In this document: one piece after another, positions 1 to 5,723 of the stretch
Position numbering within the stretch: the stretch's first letter is position 1
How the letters are laid out: every line of letters starts with the position of its first letter
From: Candidatus Nomurabacteria bacterium
Lineage (GTDB): Bacteria > Patescibacteriota > Minisyncoccia > Phycocordibacterales > UBA9973
Assembly (NCBI GenBank): GCA_020850295.1
Contig: JADZEV010000004.1
Coordinates: 1 to 7,949 of the forward strand
Direction of reading: 5' to 3'
Length of the DNA: 7,949 bases
Notes under the pieces: model-generated
Databases searched by the model: none
What the model saw: the letters and a program-made list of their open reading frames with translations, nothing else
Told to the model about the DNA's origin: nothing
Made by a program: the position numbers and the translations under genes

Positions 1-401
1 CTTCGGGCTGAGCCAGCTACTATTTTCATAGCGGCTTCAACATCGTTTGCGTTTAAGTCTGGCATCTTGCGCTCTGCTATTTGTTTTAGTTGAGCTTTTG
101 TTATTTTACCTGCTTTTGAAGTACGAGGTTTTCCTGAACCTTTTGATACTCCCGCAGCCTTAAAGATAAGATCTGCTACAGGCGGAGTCGTAACTACAAA
201 GTCGTATGAGCGATCTTCGTAAACTGTAATTTTAACTCCAAGCTTTTCTCCTTTTTGATCTTGAGTTGCAGCGTTGAACTTCTGAACGAAATCAGAAATA
301 TTAACACCTGCTTGCCCCAGAGCAGGCCCTAACGGCGGAGCTGGAGTTGCTGCTCCCCCCATCGCTTGAACCTTGATTTTTTTAGTAATATTTTTAGCCA
401 T
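1..401 (-). CDS. rplK: 50S ribosomal protein L11 (uL11), 3' end cut by window edge
   Basis: L11 sits at the base of the ribosomal stalk, binds the GTPase-centre RNA of 23S rRNA and takes part in factor-dependent GTP hydrolysis. Translating from the ATG at 401 gives 133 residues before the window ends; the family is usually about 141, so only the last few residues are missing. The N-terminal domain shows the proline-rich signature TPAPPLGPALGQAGVNI (residues 19-35). The RNA-binding C-terminal domain shows GSGKPRTSKAGKITKAQL (88-105) and ends in the typical GSAR. The gene follows nusG after 74 bases, the classical secE-nusG-rplK order, and a promoter candidate lies in that gap. There is no Shine-Dalgarno before the ATG; the upstream bases are ACAAACAAATTT. 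Identification is essentially certain. The window cannot show whether rplA follows. Confidence 0.97.
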   Translation of the reverse strand, partial: MAKNITKKIKVQAMGGAATPAPPLGPALGQAGVNISDFVQKFNAATQDQKGEKLGVKITVYEDRSYDFVVTTPPVADLIFKAAGVSKGSGKPRTSKAGKITKAQLKQIAERKMPDLNANDVEAAMKIVAGSAR

Positions 402-447
402 AAATTTGTTTGTTAGTCTAAGTAGAAGCTATAGCGTAACAGTGGTC

Positions 448-475
448 ATTCTACCAGAGAATCCTTATTTGTAAA
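448..475 (-). promoter_or_regulatory. Candidate sigma70-type promoter for rplK
   Basis: Reading the minus strand, TTTACA (475-470) begins on the base after the nusG stop codon. It is followed by a 16-base spacer and TAGAAT (453-448), and TGG before the -10 makes it an extended -10. Each hexamer differs from consensus at one position. The predicted start is near 441, giving a leader of about 40 bases. In E. coli a promoter also lies between nusG and rplK, so the position is biologically expected. The -10 is part of a small inverted repeat (ATTCT/AGAAT, loop CTGGT), which may be chance. There is no terminator between nusG and rplK, so readthrough from nusG is also likely. Confidence 0.5.
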
Positions 476-1024
476 TTAAATCTTTTTAACCTGTAGGAAA
501 TCAAGTTCAACAGGTGTTTCTCGTCCGAAGAGCGAAACCATGACTTTGACCTTACCTTTTTCTTGGTCAACTTCATTAACAGTTCCTTCAAGTTCCTTGA
601 ACGGGCCATCATTAATGATAATAGTCTCGCCTATCTCAAGATCTATCTTGTGTTTAGCGATGTGCTCTTCACTCATTTGTCCAAGTAGATAGTCTATTTC
701 TTTTTGAGTTAGCGGAACTGGAGTAACACCGGCACCAACGAAACCTGTTACCCGAGGAGTGTTTCTAACTACGAACCAAGAGTCATCAGTCACGATCATG
801 TCTACCAAAACATATCCAGGATAAACCTTCTCATCCACTTCTACTCTTTTACCGCCTTTGATTTTGATTTTCTTTTCTGTTGGAACAACTACATTGAAAA
901 TCTTGTCTCCAACACCAAGAGATTCTATTCTTTGTTTTAGGTTACGAAGTACAGCGCTTTCATACCCTGAATAAGTGTGTATTGCGTACCAATGTCTCTC
1001 ACCTGTTTGTTCTTGTTTTGACAT
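476..1024 (-). CDS. nusG: Transcription termination/antitermination factor NusG
   Basis: NusG binds the clamp of RNA polymerase as a processivity and pausing factor, and couples transcription to Rho or to ribosomes. From the ATG at 1024 the product is 182 residues, normal for the family. The NGN domain spans about residues 9-118, with HWYAIHTYSGYE at its start, VYPGYVLV (68-74) and NTPRVTGFVG (88-97). The KOW domain spans about 127-182, with INDGPFKELEGTV (137-149) and SLFGRETPVELDFLQVKKI at the end. The reading frame is open further upstream, but that extension would overlap the secE C-terminus and does not resemble NusG, so the internal ATG giving MSKQEQTGERHWYA is chosen. Only one base separates the secE stop from this ATG, which implies translational coupling. 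No Shine-Dalgarno is visible in the secE tail. Confidence 0.97.
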   Translation of the reverse strand: MSKQEQTGERHWYAIHTYSGYESAVLRNLKQRIESLGVGDKIFNVVVPTEKKIKIKGGKRVEVDEKVYPGYVLVDMIVTDDSWFVVRNTPRVTGFVGAGVTPVPLTQKEIDYLLGQMSEEHIAKHKIDLEIGETIIINDGPFKELEGTVNEVDQEKGKVKVMVSLFGRETPVELDFLQVKKI

Positions 1025-1025
1025 A

Positions 1026-1205
1026 TTAGAAAATAAGAGCACGAAGACCTGCTTGGAAAAGACTATCAAATGCCCCAAGAAGATAAGCTAGTGCTGCTGA
1101 AAAAATAATAACGACCAAAGTATAAATGACCAAATGACGGCGACTTGGCCAAGTCACTTGCTTCATTTCTCCTTTTGTTTCTTTTAAAAATTTTGTTAAT
1201 TTCAT
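1026..1205 (-). CDS. secE: Preprotein translocase subunit SecE (short, single-span form)
   Basis: SecE is the clamp subunit that embraces SecY in the SecYEG translocon of the cytoplasmic membrane. The product from the ATG at 1205 has 59 residues, typical of the short one-helix form outside the Enterobacteria. The amphipathic cytoplasmic helix carries ETKGEMKQVTWPSRR (9-23), including the family hallmark VTWPSR. A single membrane span (about 26-45) and a short tail ending ALIF follow. A longer in-frame ORF reaches the ATG at 1268, but its first 21 residues are encoded by the terminator hairpin and promoter region, and the first of those ATGs lies upstream of the predicted transcription start at 1265. 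The MKLTKF start is therefore preferred. A weak GAG lies six bases before the ATG. The gene starts the secE-nusG-rplK cluster, with nusG one base downstream. Confidence 0.95.
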   Translation of the reverse strand: MKLTKFLKETKGEMKQVTWPSRRHLVIYTLVVIIFSAALAYLLGAFDSLFQAGLRALIF

Positions 1206-1242
1206 AATTGCTCGGTAAAGACTCAGATAATTTTGGTTATTA

Positions 1243-1294
1243 AAAAACGCCCCGGAAGGCATTACCATTAGAATATACCTTATGGGGCGTTTTT
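1243..1294 (-). terminator. Intrinsic terminator after the SIMPL-domain gene
   Basis: An 11-bp perfect outer stem pairs AAAAACGCCCC with GGGGCGTTTTT (1243-1253 with 1284-1294). A 2x2 internal loop, a 7-bp inner stem (1256-1262 with 1275-1281) and a 12-base loop follow. On the minus strand the hairpin ends in a run of six T (1247-1242), 17 bases after the stop codon at 1311. The pair 1260/1277 is a G.U wobble in minus-strand RNA but a C/A mismatch in plus-strand RNA, which fits minus-strand function. The A/T tracts are nearly symmetric, so bidirectional activity is possible. The hairpin overlaps the predicted secE promoter. Confidence 0.85.
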
Positions 1295-1300
1295 AGTCAA
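1272..1300 (-). promoter_or_regulatory. Promoter for secE-nusG, embedded in the terminator hairpin
   Basis: The minus strand reads TTGACT (1300-1295), a 17-base spacer, then TATATT (1277-1272). Each hexamer differs from the sigma70 consensus at one base and the spacing is optimal. The spacer is largely the 5' arm of the terminator stem, and the -10 lies at the end of the inner stem and in the loop. The predicted start is G at 1265, giving a leader of about 60 bases. A transcript starting there lacks the 5' arm and cannot form the terminator, so the promoter escapes the terminator it sits in. Confidence 0.6.
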
Positions 1301-1310
1301 TAAACTAGAT

Positions 1311-2099
1311 TTATCTTATTTCGTAGACGATAGTGACATTTGAACTTACTTTTTTGTCCCCTACTGGAATAACTGGATTTGCGGATTCTGCCTTTGCGCC
1401 TGCCATAGACATAGCGTCTCGAGCGTACATAGGCGCTGGATAGCCTCCTCCATTTTCAGAGAAAGAAACAATACGAACCAATTTCACCCCTAAAGAAGAA
1501 GCAAGTTTTTCTGCTTCATTCTTTGCATCAGAGATCGCCATATCTCTAGCCTCACGAACTATAGCTTCATCATCTTCAAATCCAAAGTTAGGTCCTGACA
1601 TGTCTGTAACTGTATTTTTTGCTAAAAGATCTAAAACTCCTTCAACCTTATCTAAATCTTTTATAGAAATAGTTATAGAGTGGTTAACTTCATAACCACG
1701 AAGTACTGGCGTCACAGGAGGACAGTAAGAGCTATAGCAACGACTCGCTGGATAGTCATATTGCGGATAAGAAGTATAGCTATCTGTCTTAATATATTTT
1801 TCTTCTATACCAAGGCCTAATAATTCTTTTTTGATTGTATCTATTTTGCCACTTACTTCATCTTGACCTGCTTTTAAATCTTTTTTCTCTGTTCTAACAG
1901 AAAAAGAAATCTTAGCAGTATCAGGAGATCGTTCTATTTCGCCAACCCCATTAACAACTATGGTATTTGTAGCGTTCAAACCAGAACCAGCAAATCTAGC
2001 CTCCCGAAAAGCTTTGATACTACTTCCTAACAAAAATACTGCTAATAAAAGCCCTATTAATAATGATAATTTTGGATTTTTTTCAATAAATGTTTGCAT
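1311..2099 (-). CDS. SIMPL-domain (DUF541, YggE/BP26-like) membrane-anchored protein
   Basis: The 262-residue protein starts with a short basic segment and one hydrophobic span (about 11-28, LSLLIGLLLAVFLLGSS), probably an uncleaved anchor or signal that puts the rest outside the membrane. The SIMPL domain runs from about residue 46 to the end. Family hallmarks are VVNGVGEIERSPDTAKISFSV (48-68), RGYEVNHSITISIKDLDKVEGVLD (134-157), NFGFEDDE (171-178), AISDAKNEAEKLASSLGV (188-205) and the closing TIVYEIR. Members such as E. coli YggE and Brucella BP26 are envelope proteins linked to oxidative stress or channel-like oligomers, but no general biochemical activity is established. The only two cysteines, C121 and C126, flank YSSY in an inserted Tyr/Pro-rich loop. 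The gene begins 26 bases after the ABC ATPase stop, has its own promoter candidate and is closed by a strong terminator, so it looks monocistronic or partly co-transcribed with the ABC operon. Confidence 0.9.
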   Translation of the reverse strand: MQTFIEKNPKLSLLIGLLLAVFLLGSSIKAFREARFAGSGLNATNTIVVNGVGEIERSPDTAKISFSVRTEKKDLKAGQDEVSGKIDTIKKELLGLGIEEKYIKTDSYTSYPQYDYPASRCYSSYCPPVTPVLRGYEVNHSITISIKDLDKVEGVLDLLAKNTVTDMSGPNFGFEDDEAIVREARDMAISDAKNEAEKLASSLGVKLVRIVSFSENGGGYPAPMYARDAMSMAGAKAESANPVIPVGDKKVSSNVTIVYEIR

Positions 2100-2105
2100 G
2101 GAAAC

Positions 2106-2114
2106 ATTATATCA
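2106..2114 (-). promoter_or_regulatory. Extended -10 promoter of the SIMPL gene, predicted leaderless
   Basis: The minus strand reads TGATATAAT, a perfect extended -10 element (TGn plus TATAAT), in the 26-base gap after the ABC ATPase gene. I see no good -35, which is normal for extended -10 promoters. Counting the last T of the -10 as -7, +1 falls on 2099, the A of the ATG. The transcript would be leaderless, and no Shine-Dalgarno is present. Confidence 0.6.
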
Positions 2115-2125
2115 AATTAGATATT

Positions 2126-2803
2126 TTATTTATTTAATTTGTCACTTATGATATTCCCATCTTTCATTTCAATAATTCTATGAGTTAGGTCTGCGTATTC
2201 TGGTTCGTGGGTTACCATAACTATAGTTTGACCTTCTTTGTTGAGCTCTAGAAAAGCATCGAGTACATTTCTTGATGTCTCTGAGTCTAGGTTTGCTGTT
2301 GGCTCATCAGCAAATACTATTTTTGGATTGTGCCCTATAGCTCGAGCAATAGACACTCTTTGTTGTTGTCCTCCAGAGAGTTCAGACGGTAAGTTATCCA
2401 TTCGATCAGCAAGTCCTACTTTTCTTAAAGCTTCAGCTGATTTTTCTTTGGCCTCTTTTTCGCTAAAACCTTGCATGAGCAGTGGTATCATGACATTTTC
2501 AAGAGCTGTTAAGGCTGGCAAGATAGCATAGTCTTGAAAAATATAACCAAGTGCGTGAAGTCGCATACGAGTTTGTTCGTTCTCTGGCAACAAAGTGGCA
2601 TTTATTCCGTCAATAATAACCTCTCCGCTTGTAGGATGATCTAAAAGACCTAGTTGGTACAAAAGAGTACTTTTACCACTACCACTCCTGCCGGTAACAG
2701 ACACAAATTGTCCTTCAGGAATAGCGAAAGAAACATTATCAACTGCTCTTATTTCAGTGTCTCCGCTTTTAAATATTTTTGATAAATTATTTATTTTAAT
2801 CAT
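2126..2803 (-). CDS. ABC transporter ATP-binding protein, MacB/LolD/YknY type
   Basis: This is the cytoplasmic ATPase of the export machine encoded with the two upstream genes. Its 225 residues carry a complete set of ATPase motifs: Walker A GRSGSGKST (38-46), Q-loop IFQDYAIL (88-95), signature LSGGQQQR (142-149), Walker B IVFADEP with catalytic Glu167, D-loop NLDS (171-174) and switch His199 in VTHEPEYA. The spacing and the phrases ADEPTANLDS and VTHEPEYA are typical of the MacB/LolD/FtsE group that pairs with FtsX-type permeases. These ATPases drive mechanotransmission rather than classic substrate passage through the permease. The gene starts four bases after the permease stop, and no ribosome-binding site is visible before the ATG (GATAAAAATATG). 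No key residue is missing. The substrate cannot be read from sequence. Confidence 0.95.
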   Translation of the reverse strand: MIKINNLSKIFKSGDTEIRAVDNVSFAIPEGQFVSVTGRSGSGKSTLLYQLGLLDHPTSGEVIIDGINATLLPENEQTRMRLHALGYIFQDYAILPALTALENVMIPLLMQGFSEKEAKEKSAEALRKVGLADRMDNLPSELSGGQQQRVSIARAIGHNPKIVFADEPTANLDSETSRNVLDAFLELNKEGQTIVMVTHEPEYADLTHRIIEMKDGNIISDKLNK

Positions 2804-2807
2804 ATTT

Positions 2808-4088
2808 TTATCTACCCAAAATAGCTGATAATGTATTTTGTCTTATTACAATTCTGGCAGGAATAAATCCAGCAACAATAGTAGCCATAAGAAGTATAGC
2901 GGTACGAACAGCAGTACCATTAACAGTGGCAACTAAAATACCGTCTGAAAATGGAAAATCTATCGGGTTGGCGTTGAAAAATGGTTTAAGGAAAGCAAAG
3001 ACCATGATAATGCCGAGCGTCGCACCGATGGTTGCATAAAGAAGTGACTGTATGATGTAAGAAATAATAATAGCTCTTGGTGCAATGCCGATACCTTTCA
3101 AAATACCTATATATCTGCGACGAGTTATAGCATTAACGAATATAACGATAAAAATAGTTATGGCTGCCACAACTAAACCAATAGCAGAAATGGCATTCCC
3201 CAAAAGTCCAAATGTTGTTTTAACTTGATCTAGGAACCGTGGTATAGCTTCATCTGCTGTTTGAACTCGACCATTTTTATCTACACCAGCTACAATAAGA
3301 GCCTCTTTGATAAGAAGTGGATTTGTTCCGGGGACTAAAGAAATAGCGATTTGATTTAGGTTGTAATCACTTCTCCCTGCAAGTTTTCTAAACTCACTAT
3401 CAAGAATAAATATACCTCCATCAACTTCGTTTACCTTTGATTTTAGGATACCTTTTAGTGTGTATTCCTTGCTAGAGCCATTTATAGTTAGAAGGAGTCT
3501 AGAACCGAGCTTAACATTTTCATCAAAAGTAGTAAGTCCTGGAAACTCGTTTTTGTTATATTTACGAAACCAAAAACTTCCTACAATAATACTATCTGTA
3601 TCAGTTGGTTCTAAATACGAACCTTCTACCAAAAGACTTGAGAGGTTTGTGACTTCGTCTTCTTTGGCTGGGTCAATACCAGATACTTGTCCACCAATAC
3701 TATTTGGTTTCTCATCTTTAAGAAGCACATCTCTATACCCTGCCTGAAGAGATCCACCTGCTGTATATCTAGCACTGTAGGCCTTAAGACCTGGGAGATT
3801 TTTAACAATACTTACTACCTCTTGAGAATTATCTATTTTTTCTTTATTTAAAAATGAACTAATAATAATATCTCCTGAACTAAACTTTTTGTTTTGGTCT
3901 AATGAACCTTGGATAAGTCCGACTAAAATACCACTAACAACAACCAGGTTTAAAAAAGTTAGAAGCATCACAAAAACAATGAGTGAAGTTGTCCACTTGT
4001 TTGCTCTTTTTAACTCTCTCTTTGCTAAAAAAAGTCCAACGCTTATATCTATTCCTAGTTTTCTAAAAATACCATGTTTTTTTGGCAT
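2808..4088 (-). CDS. ABC transporter permease, FtsX/MacB type
   Basis: The 426-residue protein has the four-helix MacB layout. TM1 is at about 34-60, an extracytoplasmic MacB-like core at about 61-290, then TM2 (about 295-320), TM3 (about 340-367) and TM4 (about 395-415). FtsX-domain landmarks are TRRRYIGILKGIGIAPRAI (322-340), the coupling region after TM2, and GFIPARIVIRQNTLSAIL (407-424), equivalent to the usual PAxxAxxxxPxxAL ending. The N-terminal cytoplasmic stretch of about 30 basic residues resembles that of YknZ/MacB-type permeases. It begins two bases after the stop of the membrane-fusion protein and is followed four bases later by the ATPase, so the three form one operon and presumably one complex. 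Such systems in other bacteria export peptides, toxins, antibiotics or lipoproteins. The cargo here is unknown. Confidence 0.92.
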   Translation of the reverse strand: MPKKHGIFRKLGIDISVGLFLAKRELKRANKWTTSLIVFVMLLTFLNLVVVSGILVGLIQGSLDQNKKFSSGDIIISSFLNKEKIDNSQEVVSIVKNLPGLKAYSARYTAGGSLQAGYRDVLLKDEKPNSIGGQVSGIDPAKEDEVTNLSSLLVEGSYLEPTDTDSIIVGSFWFRKYNKNEFPGLTTFDENVKLGSRLLLTINGSSKEYTLKGILKSKVNEVDGGIFILDSEFRKLAGRSDYNLNQIAISLVPGTNPLLIKEALIVAGVDKNGRVQTADEAIPRFLDQVKTTFGLLGNAISAIGLVVAAITIFIVIFVNAITRRRYIGILKGIGIAPRAIIISYIIQSLLYATIGATLGIIMVFAFLKPFFNANPIDFPFSDGILVATVNGTAVRTAILLMATIVAGFIPARIVIRQNTLSAILGR

Positions 4089-4090
4089 AG

Positions 4091-5653
4091 CTATTTGTTA
4101 ATAGTAGGACTCCAAAGTATTTTTTGTCCTTCTGATAAACCTGTTTTAACTTCTACAATATCTCCATCTCCTCTTATGCCTGTAGTTACAGAAGTTCGAA
4201 CTGTTTTTGTTTTTCTAGATTTTGAAGGAACGACAAGATTAACAAATTGCCCTTCTTCATCTTTTTGGATAACACGACCAGGAACAACAAGTACATCTGG
4301 TATTTCTGCTGTCACAATAGACATATTAGCTGTCATGCCTGGACGAATGTCTTCTATCTTTTCTATCAAAGCTTTTATCTTGTAATTTATAATAGTTCCG
4401 TTTTCTGTAGCCGATGGATCGATAGAAGAAACAGTGGCCGAATACTTTTGTTCAGGAAAAGCATCATAAGTAACCTCAACGGTTTGCCCTAAAGATATTG
4501 TGCTTATGTTGCCTTCTCCAACATTAGCTTCTAGATAAAGATTCGAAATATCTTGAAGAACTATAACTTCTTTTTGAGGCGTACTTATTTCTCCAGCTTT
4601 TATATCTACTTTTGTTATTGTTCCGTCTGCAGGTGCACGAAGAATTTTCTTCTCAAGTCTTGCGTTGGCGCTCTCTACTCCAGCTTCTGCTGTGATAACA
4701 TCGGCCAATGCACTGTCTATGTCTGGTTGTCTAGCGGTTGCTCTTTTTAAATTTAGCTCTGCTTCTCTTTGAGCTACCAAGGATTCGGCACTAGATATGG
4801 CGCTCTCCTTAGTATTTAGTGCTTGGTTATAAGCATTTAAATTTGTTACATAATTTGAACTTGTAGTATTTGGAATATTAACTACCCAATTTCCTCCTTG
4901 AGAAGTACTCGAGCCAGTTGGAAATACAATAGAAAGACCTTTGGTGCCAAGAGGCTGAGAAATACTAGTATCAAATTTTGCTACACCGCTTTCAATACCA
5001 GAGAAATTAATAAAGTCTCCCCCAGAAGAAGAAATGTTTATAATATATTTACCCTCAGCGCCTGTATAAGTACCAGAGATTCTTGGTGTGTTACTGGTAT
5101 AAATAGTACTTGATGATTCTGCTATCAAAGAGTCTGATAACAGCTTTCTATAGGCACTAGCAACTAATGTATCTTGGACTTTCTTTGTTGTTTCAAGGTC
5201 TTTTTTAGCATTATCTAGATTTACTTGAGCTAGAGCTATTTCTTCGTTTGAAGAACCGTCTAATACTTTCTTGTAACGAGCTTCAGCAGAAAGAAGTGCT
5301 CCTTTAGCAGAAGTTACAGCTGCTCTTTCTTCGCCACTGTTTAAGCTAGCTATGATGGCGCCTTGTTTTACTTTATCTCCAACTTTTACATAAATACTTC
5401 TAACAACATCGCTAACTTCAAATCCTAATGATAAATCAGTAGAGCTAACCACCTTACCACTAGCTACGACAGTTCTGGTTACCGTCTGTCTTTTTACTGT
5501 CTCGATAACACTACCAGCTTCATCCCCTCCGTTTTTAGTAACTATAAGAACTACTATTGCTAAAATAGCTACATAGAAAATCTTTCTTCTAGTAGATGCT
5601 TCTGTCCATATTCTTTTAATCTTTCCTAAAAAAGTATTTATTTTTGATTTCAT
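4091..5653 (-). CDS. Membrane-fusion/adaptor protein (HlyD/MacA/YknX family) with inserted beta domain
   Basis: This adaptor partners the FtsX-type permease downstream. From the ATG at 5653 it has 520 residues, longer than the roughly 370-400 of MacA or YknX. One membrane span (about 24-40) is followed by a split lipoyl-like domain (VRSIYVKVGDKVKQGAIIASL, 84-104, and LRAPADGTITKVDIKAGE, 338-355). Two long helical arms form a hairpin (about 106-178 and 272-337). A beta-barrel region (about 371-450) has RPGMTANMSI at 437-446, and a membrane-proximal domain covers about 451-520 (LVVPGRVIQ, TGLSEGQKI). Between the arms lies a Gly/Ser/Thr-rich beta-like segment of about 90 residues, 181-270, which accounts for the extra length. 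An upstream in-frame ATG (5677) adds MCYKYKII but sits inside the terminator and upstream of the predicted transcription start, so it is rejected. No cysteines remain in the chosen product. Stop is TAG. Confidence 0.92.
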   Translation of the reverse strand: MKSKINTFLGKIKRIWTEASTRRKIFYVAILAIVVLIVTKNGGDEAGSVIETVKRQTVTRTVVASGKVVSSTDLSLGFEVSDVVRSIYVKVGDKVKQGAIIASLNSGEERAAVTSAKGALLSAEARYKKVLDGSSNEEIALAQVNLDNAKKDLETTKKVQDTLVASAYRKLLSDSLIAESSSTIYTSNTPRISGTYTGAEGKYIINISSSGGDFINFSGIESGVAKFDTSISQPLGTKGLSIVFPTGSSTSQGGNWVVNIPNTTSSNYVTNLNAYNQALNTKESAISSAESLVAQREAELNLKRATARQPDIDSALADVITAEAGVESANARLEKKILRAPADGTITKVDIKAGEISTPQKEVIVLQDISNLYLEANVGEGNISTISLGQTVEVTYDAFPEQKYSATVSSIDPSATENGTIINYKIKALIEKIEDIRPGMTANMSIVTAEIPDVLVVPGRVIQKDEEGQFVNLVVPSKSRKTKTVRTSVTTGIRGDGDIVEVKTGLSEGQKILWSPTINK

Positions 5654-5665
5654 AATTATTTTGTA

Positions 5666-5674
5666 TTTATAGCA
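5666..5674 (-). promoter_or_regulatory. Candidate extended -10 promoter of the ABC export operon
   Basis: Directly after the T-run of the upstream terminator the minus strand reads TGCTATAAA, a TGn extended -10 with one mismatch in the hexamer. No -35 is recognisable, because that region is occupied by the terminator stem. The predicted +1 is A at 5659, only six bases before the ATG at 5653, giving a nearly leaderless mRNA. The terminator isolates the operon from the FKBP gene, so some promoter is needed here. Confidence 0.45.
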
Positions 5675-5675
5675 C

Positions 5676-5709
5676 AAAAACCCAAAATACGGGAATATTT
5701 TGGGTTTTT
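5676..5709 (-). terminator. Intrinsic terminator after the FKBP gene
   Basis: A perfect 14-bp stem (5676-5689 with 5696-5709) encloses a 6-base loop (TTCCCG on the minus strand). The descending arm ends GGGTTTTT. It lies 14 bases after the FKBP stop codon. The stem has only three G-C pairs, but its perfection and the T-run support function. The matching A-tract on the other side makes it potentially bidirectional, although no convergent gene exists here. Confidence 0.8.
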
Positions 5710-5723
5710 AATTTAGATAAAAT

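Noticed and set aside
431..440. 8-base palindrome GCTATAGC in the nusG-rplK gap
   Set aside because: A short palindrome in AT-rich sequence is expected by chance and no second copy or known operator supports it.
1025..1078. 18-residue N-terminal extension of NusG
   Set aside because: It overlaps the secE C-terminus in another frame and is unlike NusG; the ATG one base after the secE stop gives the normal length.
1211..1266. Possible riboswitch-like fold in the secE leader (GGTAA at its 5' end with TTACC near the ATG)
   Set aside because: The pairing is only five bases with no supporting helix, too little to claim a regulatory RNA.
1206..1268. N-terminal extension of SecE starting at the ATG at 1268 (MVMPSGAFFNN...)
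   Set aside because: It is encoded by the terminator hairpin, its first ATG precedes the predicted transcription start, and SecE homologues start near MKLTKFL.
5654..5677. Upstream start MCYKYKII for the adaptor protein
   Set aside because: It lies inside the terminator stem and overlaps the promoter candidate; the downstream ATG gives a typical basic N-terminus followed by a membrane span.
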